Assembly (NCBI RefSeq): GCF_023721715.1
Contig: NZ_JAMDLG010000001.1
Coordinates: 933,889 to 997,888 of the forward strand
Direction: 5' to 3'
Length of the DNA stretch: 64,000 nt
Source of the DNA: Parasegetibacter sp. NRK P23
GTDB lineage: Bacteria > Bacteroidota > Bacteroidia > Chitinophagales > Chitinophagaceae
Position 1 is the first letter of the stretch; every line of letters begins with the position of its first letter. A program made the translations under genes and the position numbers. Below are positions 8,295 through 15,498 of this stretch, in pieces. Below the pieces are notes generated by a model. That model had not been told where the DNA came from. It made no database searches and worked only from the letters and a program-made list of their open reading frames with translations.

Positions 8295-9224
8295 ATGCCA
8301 ACCATTAGTTCTTTCCTTCCCGCCGCCACACAGATGATCTATGATATGGGCCTGCAGCACCTGCTGAAAGGCGTCACCTTTGAATGCCCTTCCGTTGCGG
8401 CCGGTCAGCCGAAAGTCGTGCGGTGCGTGCTGGAAGGAAAGAACTATTCCAGCATAGAGATCGACCGCATCTTCTCTGCGAGCAAAGCCGAAGGCCGAAG
8501 TTTATATTATGTGGATGATGCGCTGTTGCAGTCTATCGCACCCGATATCATCTTCACGCAGGATGTTTGTGAAGTATGCCAGATAGATACCGTTTGTACC
8601 GCCACAGCCGTTGCCAAACTGGAAAAACAACCAGAACTTATCGCACTCACGCCGCAAAGTCTGGAAGACGTATTCGCCACCGCTATTCAAATTGCTACCG
8701 CGGTGGGCATGGAAGAACACGCATACCGCTACCTGGGCGCCCTCACCAAAAGAATGGACCATATTACGGATACGCTGCGCAAACACCGTGCGCCCGTGCG
8801 CCGCGTGCTGCTGATGGAATGGATTGAACCGGTGTACAATTGCGGCCACTGGATCCCGCACCAGATCGGTTATGCCGGTGGTGTGGATATGTTGAGCAAC
8901 CCTTCAGGCGATAGCATTGTTACACCCTGGGAAAAAATCCGCCGGTACGATCCGGAAGTGCTGGTGATCGCCCCCTGCGGGTTCACTACGGAAAGATCAT
9001 TGGAAGAAATGCACCTGCTCACCCAACTTCCCGGATGGGAAGAACTCCTGGCGGTAAAAACAAACCGCGTTTTCCTCGCCGACTTCGATCTTTTTACCCA
9101 ACCCAGCGCCTCTACACTGGTGAACGGGATTGAACTACTCGCCGGACTTTTTCACCCCGAAATATTACCCGTTCCGGAAGCGCTCACCAAACATTTCAGG
9201 ACTATCGGATCCGTACACGCGTAA
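8295..9224 (+). CDS. BtuF-like cobalamin-binding protein without signal peptide
   Basis: Periplasmic-binding-protein fold (BtuF/FecB class III), 309 aa. The protein begins straight at the first strand of the fold (ISSFLPAATQMIYDMG), where mature BtuF proteins begin, and no export signal or lipobox is visible. Other marks: IAPDIIFTQDVCEVC near residue 90, with Cys92, Cys95 and Cys101; a long linking helix at about 140-165; and PEVLVIAPCGF near 230. The CEVC cysteines recur in a bacterial/archaeal 'cobalamin-binding protein' group as I recall it. It sits between the DUF6580 gene and cobU with 9-nt gaps. It could bind corrinoid in the cytoplasm or be exported by an unrecognised route. Role in B12 is firm from context; location is open. 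Confidence 0.88.
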   Translation: MPTISSFLPAATQMIYDMGLQHLLKGVTFECPSVAAGQPKVVRCVLEGKNYSSIEIDRIFSASKAEGRSLYYVDDALLQSIAPDIIFTQDVCEVCQIDTVCTATAVAKLEKQPELIALTPQSLEDVFATAIQIATAVGMEEHAYRYLGALTKRMDHITDTLRKHRAPVRRVLLMEWIEPVYNCGHWIPHQIGYAGGVDMLSNPSGDSIVTPWEKIRRYDPEVLVIAPCGFTTERSLEEMHLLTQLPGWEELLAVKTNRVFLADFDLFTQPSASTLVNGIELLAGLFHPEILPVPEALTKHFRTIGSVHA

Positions 9225-9233
9225 ACTAGTTTC

Positions 9234-9749
9234 ATGGCCAATGTTACATTCATCACGGGAGGGGCACGCAGCGGAAAAAGCAGTTACGCGCAGGAAAGAG
9301 CGCTCGCGCAAAGCATCTCTCCTGTTTACGTCGCCACCGCGAAAGTATGGGATGATTCCTTTCAGAAAAGAGTGGACCGGCACCGCAACGACCGAAACGA
9401 CCGATGGAGAACATTCGAAAAGATGACCCACCTTTCGGAACTTCCCCTTCAGAAAGAAACCATAGTGATCGATTGTGTTACCTTATGGCTCACCAACCTC
9501 TTCTCACAGGAGCAAAACAACATTGAAAAATGTTTGCAACTCCTAAAGCAAGACATGGCGCAACTGCTGAAAACAGACAACCATTTCTTCATCGTATCCA
9601 ATGAAATCGGCATGGGACTGCATGCACATACCGAAGCGGGCCTTCTTTTTACCGACCTTCAGGGCTGGGCCAACCAATACATCGCTTCCGTAGCGCAGGA
9701 AGTGGTATTCATGGTGAGCGGTATCCCGCTTCCCATTAAACGCCCCTGA
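9234..9749 (+). CDS. cobU: Adenosylcobinamide kinase / adenosylcobinamide-phosphate guanylyltransferase
   Basis: Phosphorylates adenosylcobinamide and then transfers GMP to give AdoCbi-GDP, the activated ring for CobS. 171 aa, close to the usual 180. Visible: the P-loop GGARSGKSS (residues 9-17), the RVDRHRNDR...WRTFE segment near 45-60 that carries the His guanylylated in the family, IVIDCVTLWLTN (Walker B-like) near 78, SNEIGMGLHA near 122, and the C-terminal GIPLPIK typical of CobU. Gaps are 9 nt upstream and 14 nt downstream within the operon. Its presence shows that the cell salvages incomplete corrinoids and does not only import whole B12. Confidence 0.95.
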   Translation: MANVTFITGGARSGKSSYAQERALAQSISPVYVATAKVWDDSFQKRVDRHRNDRNDRWRTFEKMTHLSELPLQKETIVIDCVTLWLTNLFSQEQNNIEKCLQLLKQDMAQLLKTDNHFFIVSNEIGMGLHAHTEAGLLFTDLQGWANQYIASVAQEVVFMVSGIPLPIKRP

Positions 9750-9763
9750 TCAAACACCAACGC

Positions 9764-10480
9764 ATGAAAACATATTTCAACTGGAGTGGCGGAAAAGATT
9801 CATCCATCGCCCTGTTCAGAATGATGGAAGCCGGCAATACGCCCGAGTTACTGCTTACCTCCGTAAATGCTATGCACAACCGCGTTTCCATGCACGGCGT
9901 ACGAAGGGAATTGCTGGAAATACAGACTATGGAAACCGGTATCCCACTGGAAACACTGGAACTGCCGGAACAACCCGATATGAATACCTACAATACTTTG
10001 ATGGGAGAGAAAATGAATAGCCTGAAACAGCGCGGCTTCAGCAAAGCGGTTTTCGGTGATATTTTTCTGGAGGACCTGAAAAAATACAGAGAAGAAAAAC
10101 TGGCAGCGGCGGGCATTGAAGCCGTGTTCCCCATCTGGAAAGAAGACACCCGTTCCCTGGCCGAATATTTCATCAACGAAGGATTCAAAGCGATCATTGT
10201 TTGTGTGAATGAAAGGTGGCTCGACAGCTCCTTCTGCGGAAGGGAACTGGACCATTCCTTTTTGAATGACCTTCCTCCAGATGTTGACCCCTGCGGGGAA
10301 AACGGAGAATTTCATTCCTACGTATATGCGGGACCGGTATTCCGCAACGCTATCCCCGTTAAAAAAGGAGCATTGGTACACCGTACTTACCCCGTCCCAT
10401 CCGGCAATGATGCGGACAATTGTTATACCACGCCCGTAAAAGAACAGTACGGGTTTTATTTCCAGGATTTATTACTGTAA
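9764..10480 (+). CDS. DUF71/COG2102 (Dph6-like) ATP-pyrophosphatase linked to B12 salvage
   Basis: Adenine-nucleotide alpha-hydrolase of the Dph6 (diphthine-ammonia ligase) superfamily, 238 aa. The PP-loop SGGKDSS is at residues 8-14. A second family mark, the C-terminal Asp-Pro-Cys-Gly-Glu-Asn-Gly-Glu-Phe-His motif (near residue 178), binds the substrate side in Dph6. Bacteria lack diphthamide, so the eukaryotic role cannot apply. A B12-salvage role for a bacterial DUF71 subgroup was predicted earlier from comparative genomics, and its place here between cobU and cobT fits. The exact reaction, probably formation or exchange of an amide on the corrin side chain, is not known to me. Confidence 0.88.
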   Translation: MKTYFNWSGGKDSSIALFRMMEAGNTPELLLTSVNAMHNRVSMHGVRRELLEIQTMETGIPLETLELPEQPDMNTYNTLMGEKMNSLKQRGFSKAVFGDIFLEDLKKYREEKLAAAGIEAVFPIWKEDTRSLAEYFINEGFKAIIVCVNERWLDSSFCGRELDHSFLNDLPPDVDPCGENGEFHSYVYAGPVFRNAIPVKKGALVHRTYPVPSGNDADNCYTTPVKEQYGFYFQDLLL

Positions 10481-10490
10481 TTTTCCCCTC

Positions 10491-11549
10491 ATGAAATGGC
10501 ACATCAATGCACCGGACACACAAATTCTTCCTCAGCTTCAACACGCGATCAACAACAAAACGAAACCTCCCGGCGCATTGGGTAAACTGGAAAACACCGC
10601 CCTGCAATGCGGACTGATTCAGCAAACGCTTTCGCCTTCTATCCGCCAACCACATATATTGGTTTTCGCTGCCGACCACGGCATCGCCGCTACCGGGCTG
10701 GTCAATCCTTACCCGCAGGAAGTGACCGCGCAAATGGTACAGAACTTCTTATCGGGCGGAGCAGCGATTAATGTATTGTGCCGCACCAACAACATCTCCC
10801 TTAAAGTGGTGAACGCGGGGGTGAAAGAAAGTTTTCCTTTTACCGACCCTGCTCACCTGCTCATCAATATTCCCATCGACCAGGGAACGAAGAATTACCT
10901 CGAAGAACCGGCAATGACACCCGAACAATGCACCCACGCGCTGGAAACCGGGGCCACACTGGTGGAAGGGCTTTTCAGTACTGGTTGCAATACCATCGGG
11001 TTGGGAGAAATGGGCATAGGAAACAGTTCCTCCGCCGCACTCATGATGCACGCACTTACAGGTATACCGTTATCAGAATGTACCGGAAGGGGAACGGGCG
11101 CCAATGATGACTTCCTGGAGCAGAAAAGAAAAACACTGGAACTTGTAGCGGAGAAACACCGATTGAATACCCTGAAAAATCACCCATTGAAAGTACTGGA
11201 ATATACCGGTGGTTTTGAGCTCGCCATGATGACCGGCGCTTATTGTAAAGCGGCGGAACTGGGCATGATCCTGCTCGTGGATGGGTTCATCGCCACCACC
11301 GCGTGGCTGATCGCTTACAGGATGTATCCGTCCATAAAGCATTACAGTATTTTCACCCATTGCTCCGCGGAAAAAGGCCATGCGCAATTATTGAATGAAG
11401 TGGGCGGCATACCTTTGCTTCACCTGGATATGCGGCTGGGAGAAGGAACAGGCGCAGCTATGGCAATGCCCATCATAAAAGCATCGGTAGATATACTCAA
11501 CGACATGGCGAGTTTCTCCTCCGCAGGCGTTTCCGGGAAAAGAGATTGA
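10491..11549 (+). CDS. cobT: Nicotinate-nucleotide--dimethylbenzimidazole phosphoribosyltransferase
   Basis: Makes alpha-ribazole 5'-phosphate from the lower-ligand base and nicotinate mononucleotide. 352 aa, the full family length. Visible: KPPGALGKLE near residue 24, VFAADHGIAATGLVNPYPQEVT near 55-75, GEMGIGNSSSAA near 168-179 (phosphate/base site) and the C-terminal RLGEGTGAAM, whose glutamate (E318) matches the catalytic Glu of the Salmonella enzyme. Ten nt separate it from the DUF71 gene and 25 nt from cobS. Together with CobU, CobS and the CobC-like phosphatase it completes nucleotide-loop assembly. Confidence 0.96.
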   Translation: MKWHINAPDTQILPQLQHAINNKTKPPGALGKLENTALQCGLIQQTLSPSIRQPHILVFAADHGIAATGLVNPYPQEVTAQMVQNFLSGGAAINVLCRTNNISLKVVNAGVKESFPFTDPAHLLINIPIDQGTKNYLEEPAMTPEQCTHALETGATLVEGLFSTGCNTIGLGEMGIGNSSSAALMMHALTGIPLSECTGRGTGANDDFLEQKRKTLELVAEKHRLNTLKNHPLKVLEYTGGFELAMMTGAYCKAAELGMILLVDGFIATTAWLIAYRMYPSIKHYSIFTHCSAEKGHAQLLNEVGGIPLLHLDMRLGEGTGAAMAMPIIKASVDILNDMASFSSAGVSGKRD

Positions 11550-11574
11550 TTGACTATTCAGAAAAGGAGATGGT

Positions 11575-12387
11575 ATGAAAAAGGAGTTGATGGTATTTTT
11601 TAACGCGGTCATGTTTCTCACCCGCATCAGGGTGCCCGCATTCGTGCAGCACCAGCCGGAGTTTTTGCAGCAAACCCCGCGCTATTATCCCCTTACGGGA
11701 ATGATCGTGGGTGTATTGGCTACTTTATCTTTCCTGGTGGTGAACAGGTATGTCTCATCCGATCTGGCTATCGTAGCCTATATGATCACCAGCATACTGA
11801 CCACAGGAGCTTTCCACGAAGACGGCTTCGCCGATGTGTGTGACGCCTTCGGCGGCGGATGGACCAAAGAAAAGATACTCACCATCATGAAAGACAGCAG
11901 GCTCGGCACCTTCGGCGTTACCGGGCTGATCGCTGTATTGTGTACAAAGTTTCTCCTGATCAGATCGTTGCCCCTGTTCAGTCCGGAATCTGTTGCAGCG
12001 GGTGGCAACCCCATCAGCGGCTATTTGTTTATCACCGGTGTATTTCTCGGGGCGCATGGCATCAGCCGGCTGATGCCGCTGCTTACGCTTCAGCGTTTTG
12101 AATATGTAGCCGATCCGGACCAAAGTAAATCAAAGCCGATGGCCAACAGGAGACCAGGCTGGACCAACCTGCTGATTGGGCTGCTGACCATTGTTCCCGT
12201 TTTTTACCTAACGGGATGGATCTTCGCCTGGGTACTGCTCCCAATGGTGCTCGTCACGCTTGAAATGAGCCGCTACTTTAAAAAATGGATCGGAGGATAT
12301 ACCGGAGATTGCCTGGGAGCTATACAACAGCTCACAGAAATCATTTTTTACCTGGGCATCCTCCTCACCTGGAAATACTTTGTATAA
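11575..12387 (+). CDS. cobS: Adenosylcobinamide-GDP ribazoletransferase (cobalamin synthase)
   Basis: Integral inner-membrane enzyme joining AdoCbi-GDP to alpha-ribazole (phosphate), the last joining step of B12 assembly. 270 aa with about six membrane segments. Visible: N-terminal FFNAVMFLTRIRVP, the Mg-binding motif GAFHEDGFADVCDAFGGG near residues 79-96 and the following MKDSRLGTFG, all diagnostic. The stop codon overlaps the next ATG by one base (TAATG), implying translational coupling to the phosphatase. Confidence 0.95.
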   Translation: MKKELMVFFNAVMFLTRIRVPAFVQHQPEFLQQTPRYYPLTGMIVGVLATLSFLVVNRYVSSDLAIVAYMITSILTTGAFHEDGFADVCDAFGGGWTKEKILTIMKDSRLGTFGVTGLIAVLCTKFLLIRSLPLFSPESVAAGGNPISGYLFITGVFLGAHGISRLMPLLTLQRFEYVADPDQSKSKPMANRRPGWTNLLIGLLTIVPVFYLTGWIFAWVLLPMVLVTLEMSRYFKKWIGGYTGDCLGAIQQLTEIIFYLGILLTWKYFV

Positions 12388-12989
12388 TGGGCATCTACCT
12401 GATACGACACACCACACCACTGGTGGAAAAAGGCACCTGCTACGGACAACTGGACCTCGATGTTACGGAAGCTTTCCACGAAGAAGCGGCATTGATCAAA
12501 GCAACGCTGCCTCCAGGTATCGGGAAGGTATTTACCAGTCCGTTACAACGCTGCCGGAAACTGGCCGAACACCTTTTCCCCACACACGAACTGAACCATG
12601 AGCCCGCGCTCATGGAGATCAACTGCGGGATTTGGGAAGGACTGCATTGGGACAATATACCACCCGAAGAAGTGCGTCCGTGGATGGATGATTTCGTCAA
12701 CATAAAAATACCGGGCGGCGAAAACTACGTGGAAGTATATGAAAGGACCGTATCCCGGTTCAATGAAATTATTGCTCAACACCCATCCTGCGCCATCATC
12801 ACCCATGGCGGGGTGATCAGAAGCATACTTTCCCATATCACCGATACAGCGTTGAAAGACTCCTTCTCGAAGTTCCAGTTGAATTACGGGTGCGTGGTAA
12901 AAGTACAGCATACGGAAGATGGCCTGGAACATGAAGTGATCCAGAACATTTTCAGAACGAAGGAGCAGCACAAACCATCCTCCGTATAA
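12387..12989 (+). CDS. cobC: CobC-like alpha-ribazole phosphatase (histidine phosphatase family)
   Basis: Removes the 5'-phosphate from alpha-ribazole phosphate or cobalamin phosphate. 200 aa from the ATG at 12387, which overlaps the cobS stop by one base and begins directly with the first strand MGIYLIRHTTP; the open frame upstream to 12285 lies inside cobS and is not used. The catalytic RHT triad is at residues 7-9, the second Arg in TSPLQRCRKLA near 52, the Glu in EINCGIWEGL near 75 and the second catalytic His in IITHGGVIRS near 140. Assignment to CobC and not a general phosphoglycerate-mutase-like phosphatase rests on operon position. Confidence 0.88.
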   Translation: MGIYLIRHTTPLVEKGTCYGQLDLDVTEAFHEEAALIKATLPPGIGKVFTSPLQRCRKLAEHLFPTHELNHEPALMEINCGIWEGLHWDNIPPEEVRPWMDDFVNIKIPGGENYVEVYERTVSRFNEIIAQHPSCAIITHGGVIRSILSHITDTALKDSFSKFQLNYGCVVKVQHTEDGLEHEVIQNIFRTKEQHKPSSV

Positions 12990-13026
12990 TGCCCCGTTTT
13001 ACCTAAATTGTGTAAAACACCCACGC

Positions 13027-13605
13027 ATGAACGTTCAGATCGACACCATCCTCACACTCACCTTCACCCTGTTCGCGGTGATAGACATCGTGGGTTCGGT
13101 CCCATTGCTCATCTCGCTGAAAGAAAAACTCGGGGGTATCCGGGAGTTCAGGGCCACCGCCATTTCCGGCGGACTGATGATCCTCTTCCTGTTTGCAGGA
13201 GAAAGTTTCCTTAACCTCCTTGGGGTGGATGTACGCTCCTTCGCGGTGGCAGGCTCCATCGTGATCTTCATCCTGGGCCTTGAAATGATCCTCGGCATCG
13301 AGTTCTTCAAAAGCGAAGGCGATGCTAAATCGGGGACAGTGGTTCCTATTGCGTTCCCGCTGATCGCCGGTTCCGGAACCCTCACCACCATCATCTCCCT
13401 CCGCGCCAATAACGACGAAGTTCCTATCCTGATCGCCATCGTCCTCAACCTGGTGATCGTTTATACCGTGCTCAAATCGCTGAACCTCATAGAAAAATTA
13501 CTCGGAAAAGCAGGATTGCTTGCCGTACGTAAATTTTTTGGCGTAGTTTTGCTGGCCATCGCGGTAAAAATATTCAGTTCGAATGTTGGAGAACTGATCA
13601 AATAA
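13027..13605 (+). CDS. MarC-family membrane protein
   Basis: Integral membrane protein of the MarC/UPF0056 family, 192 aa with about six hydrophobic segments. Seen: FTLFAVIDIVGSVPLL near residue 12 (usual family form AxxDPxG), GLEMILGI near 80, VVPIAFPLIAGSGTLTTIISL near 107-127 (the family's strongly conserved P-L-xx-GPG-like turn) and a final hydrophobic helix. The function of the family is unsettled; the old link to multiple antibiotic resistance was withdrawn. The gene follows cobC after 37 nt on the same strand and may be read through from the B12 operon, but I see no functional link. tRNA-Arg starts one base after its stop. Confidence 0.85.
   Translation: MNVQIDTILTLTFTLFAVIDIVGSVPLLISLKEKLGGIREFRATAISGGLMILFLFAGESFLNLLGVDVRSFAVAGSIVIFILGLEMILGIEFFKSEGDAKSGTVVPIAFPLIAGSGTLTTIISLRANNDEVPILIAIVLNLVIVYTVLKSLNLIEKLLGKAGLLAVRKFFGVVLLAIAVKIFSSNVGELIK
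13520..13551 (+). promoter_or_regulatory. Possible promoter of tRNA-Arg inside marC
   Basis: TTG (13520-13522), a 21-nt gap and TAGTTTTG (13544-13551) fit the Bacteroidota promoter pattern and would start a transcript about 50 nt before the tRNA. The match lies in coding sequence, so it may be chance. Confidence 0.35.
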
Positions 13606-13606
13606 G

Positions 13607-13681
13607 GGCCTTGTAGTACAATGGATAGTATAAGAGTTTCCGAAGCTCCAGATCCAGGTTCGATTCCTGGCGAGGCCACCA
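13607..13681 (+). tRNA. tRNA-Arg (anticodon CCG)
   Basis: A full cloverleaf: 7-bp acceptor GGCCTTG/CGAGGCC with one G-U, 4-bp D stem GTAC/GTAT, anticodon loop TTCCGAA (anticodon CCG, reads CGG), 4-nt variable loop AGAT, T arm CCAGG-TTCGATT-CCTGG, discriminator A and an encoded CCA. The top pair of the anticodon stem (27/43) is an A-C mismatch. It begins one base after the marC stop codon. Confidence 0.95.
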
Positions 13682-13714
13682 GACCCCATTTTCGCAAAAA
13701 ATCGAACTTCTTCT

Positions 13715-13740
13715 AAAAGCGTTCATTAGAACGCTTTTTT
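13715..13740 (+). terminator. Rho-independent terminator after tRNA-Arg
   Basis: AAAAGCGTTC-ATTA-GAACGCTTTT with a continuing T-run, 34 nt after the tRNA. It ends the marC/tRNA transcript and probably the whole B12 operon. Confidence 0.85.
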
Positions 13741-13798
13741 CTTTGAAACACGCGCCAGCAAAGGGTGGCTGATGTATGGCCAAAGGCGCAGTTTGACT

Positions 13799-14167
13799 TC
13801 AGTCCAGAGCACCTGCTGCCCGTTTCAAAATCACATCCCGCAAACGGTCCTGGTGCGCATCGCCCCACTGCCCCAATGCGCTAATCACAGGGATCAATGT
13901 TTTACCAAATTCGGTGAGGCTGTACTCCACTTTCGGTGGTACAACCGGATAGATTTTTCTCGTCACCAATTCGTGGTCCTCTAATTCTTTCAATTGCACA
14001 TTCAACACACGCCTTGTGGCATCCGGGATTTTTCGTTGCAATTCGCTGGGGCGTTTGTGTCCCTGATCAATAAACCACAACAAACGGACTTTCCATTTGC
14101 CGTAAAGCACTTCGCCAATCAAATCAAGTCCGCAATTCAGGCTGGGAGATGTCTTTCTTTCATACAT
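13799..14167 (-). CDS. HxlR-family winged-helix regulator
   Basis: Dimeric DNA-binding regulator, 122 aa. The N-terminus has the family pattern LNCGLDLIGEVLYGKWK (residues 10-26), then FIDQGHKRPSELQRKIPDATRRVLNVQLKELEDHELV (helix-turn-helix) and the beta-wing YPVVPPKVEYSLTEFG. Cys12 sits where the redox-sensing Cys of HypR/YodB-type members lies, so thiol or electrophile sensing is possible. It diverges from an SDR gene across 140 nt that hold a perfect 16-bp palindrome. Its own -7 box ends only 4 nt before this ATG, so the mRNA is probably leaderless. Confidence 0.93.
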   Translation of the reverse strand: MYERKTSPSLNCGLDLIGEVLYGKWKVRLLWFIDQGHKRPSELQRKIPDATRRVLNVQLKELEDHELVTRKIYPVVPPKVEYSLTEFGKTLIPVISALGQWGDAHQDRLRDVILKRAAGALD

Positions 14168-14171
14168 GGAG

Positions 14172-14202
14172 CAAAGTTATACATACAGCTCATTTTCTGC
14201 AA
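14172..14202 (-). promoter_or_regulatory. Promoter of the HxlR regulator (probably leaderless mRNA)
   Basis: On the minus strand TTG (14202-14200), exactly 20 nt, then TAACTTTG (14179-14172), a perfect Bacteroidota consensus. Transcription would start at or next to the ATG at 14167. Confidence 0.7.
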
Positions 14203-14205
14203 TAG

Positions 14206-14221
14206 GGGATAAATTTATCCC
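14206..14221. promoter_or_regulatory. Perfect 16-bp palindrome, likely HxlR operator
   Basis: GGGATAAATTTATCCC lies between the divergent -33 boxes of the HxlR gene (14200) and the SDR gene (14244). Flanking ATA/TAT extends the symmetry with one extra base. Size and symmetry suit an HxlR dimer; binding is inferred. Confidence 0.65.
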
Positions 14222-14243
14222 TATATGAATCGTAACCCCGTAC

Positions 14244-14274
14244 TTGTTTTGACCTCCTTTACGCCTCAATTTTG
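14244..14274 (+). promoter_or_regulatory. Promoter of the SDR operon
   Basis: TTG at 14244-14246, a 20-nt gap and CAATTTTG at 14267-14274 (one mismatch to TAnnTTTG). The start point would be about 14280, giving a leader of about 28 nt. Confidence 0.55.
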
Positions 14275-14307
14275 CCCTATTATCAATTCATAAAACAAGA
14301 CTAAAAA

Positions 14308-15099
14308 ATGGAACAGTTCAATTTCAACAATGAGTTGTCAGGCAAGATTGCCCTGGTAACAGGCGGCACGAAAGGCGCAGGAAGCGCTATTGCAGAAAGG
14401 CTGGTACGGGCAGGCGCAACGGTGATTATTACAGCAAGAAACGCCCCTGAAAAAGAAAACGGCAACATGCACTTTATCGCTGTAGATTTAAGCAAGGCAG
14501 AAGGAGCGGCAAAAGTAGTGGGCGAGGTTTTGTCAACTTATGGAAGGCTGGATATTCTTGTGAACAACCTGGGTTCTTCCGCCACACCCGCCGGTGGTTT
14601 CGCCTCGTTAACCGACGAAGACTGGGTATCAACATTACAAGCCAACCTGCTTGCCCCAGTTCGGCTTGACAGAGGATTTTTACCGCAAATGATCGAACAA
14701 AAAAGCGGGGTCATTATTCATATTGCATCCATCCAGGGCAAATTGCCTTTGTATGATTCCACGTTACCTTATGCCGCGGCGAAAGCCGGCTTAAGAAATT
14801 ACAGCAAAAGCTTATCCAACGAAGTCTCTCCCAAAGGTGTCCGGGTCCTGACCGTTTCGCCCGGATGGATCAATACAACAGCATCCGTGGCATGGTTAGG
14901 CGAGATTGCCAGAAATGCCAACATTACCGTAGAACAAGCTCAGCAAAACGTGATGGACGCACTGGGTGGAATACCTTATGGCAGACCCGCCGAACCGGAA
15001 GAAGTAGCCGAATTGATTGGCTTTCTGGTATCGCCAAGAGCCGCTTATCTCACAGGAACGGAGTACGTTATTGATGGCGGCACCGTACCAACCATTTAA
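14308..15099 (+). CDS. SDR-family NAD(P)-dependent oxidoreductase
   Basis: Classical short-chain dehydrogenase, 263 aa. Visible: the dinucleotide motif TGGTKGAGSAIA near residues 18-29, the NNLGSS segment near 88 (usual form NNAG), active-site Ser in IHIASIQG near 138, and Tyr/Lys in PYAAAKAGL near 152-160. The C-terminus has GTEYVIDGG, the usual ending. It is the first gene downstream of the HxlR palindrome, so it is the likely main target of that regulator; HxlR proteins often control quinone or aldehyde reductases, but the substrate here is unknown. Confidence 0.92.
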   Translation: MEQFNFNNELSGKIALVTGGTKGAGSAIAERLVRAGATVIITARNAPEKENGNMHFIAVDLSKAEGAAKVVGEVLSTYGRLDILVNNLGSSATPAGGFASLTDEDWVSTLQANLLAPVRLDRGFLPQMIEQKSGVIIHIASIQGKLPLYDSTLPYAAAKAGLRNYSKSLSNEVSPKGVRVLTVSPGWINTTASVAWLGEIARNANITVEQAQQNVMDALGGIPYGRPAEPEEVAELIGFLVSPRAAYLTGTEYVIDGGTVPTI

Positions 15100-15121
15100 T
15101 CATTATTTAAAAGCTTACAAA

Positions 15122-15445
15122 ATGAACTTACCTAAAGTGATATCTGATTTAGTAAAGGCACAAAACGATTTTGACAGTAAAGCCTACACTGCCTGTTTTT
15201 CCGAAACAGCCGTGGTAGTTGATGAGGGGAAAACCCACAACGGAAGAAAAGAGATAGAACATTGGATCGATGATGCAAACAAGCAATACAAAGCCGTAAT
15301 GAACCCTGTGGGCTTTGAGGAAAAAGAAAACGAAACCCTTTTGAAGGCGGAAGTTTCAGGAGACTTTCCCGGAAGTCCGATTGTGTTGACATACCATTTA
15401 CAAATCACTGATGAATTAATTCAGTACTTAAAAATTACAGGTTAA
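15122..15445 (+). CDS. NTF2-like (SnoaL-type) small protein
   Basis: Cone-shaped alpha+beta-barrel protein of the NTF2-like superfamily, 107 aa. From the ATG at 15122 it begins with the amphipathic helix LPKVISDLVKAQNDFDSKAYTACF, then AVVVDEGKTHNGRKEIEHWI, the usual SnoaL pattern. The frame is open upstream to 15017, but that part overlaps the SDR gene; the start used here follows the SDR stop by 22 nt. Probably co-transcribed with the SDR and possibly acting on the same metabolite; no catalytic residues can be assigned. Confidence 0.82.
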   Translation: MNLPKVISDLVKAQNDFDSKAYTACFSETAVVVDEGKTHNGRKEIEHWIDDANKQYKAVMNPVGFEEKENETLLKAEVSGDFPGSPIVLTYHLQITDELIQYLKITG

Positions 15446-15450
15446 CCAGG

Positions 15451-15476
15451 AATGGCTAGTTTTAGCCATTCTTTTT
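15451..15476 (+). terminator. Rho-independent terminator after the NTF2-like gene
   Basis: AATGGCTA-GTTT-TAGCCATT followed by CTTTTT, six nt past the stop codon. An 8-bp stem. It separates the SDR pair from the glycosylase gene, whose ATG is 22 nt further on. Confidence 0.8.
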
Positions 15477-15498
15477 AAACCAAGAAAATAAATATACC

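Noticed and set aside
13607-13681. tRNA 3' end as an attachment site of an integrated element
   Set aside because: No second copy of the tRNA 3' segment, no integrase or phage gene seen in the window.
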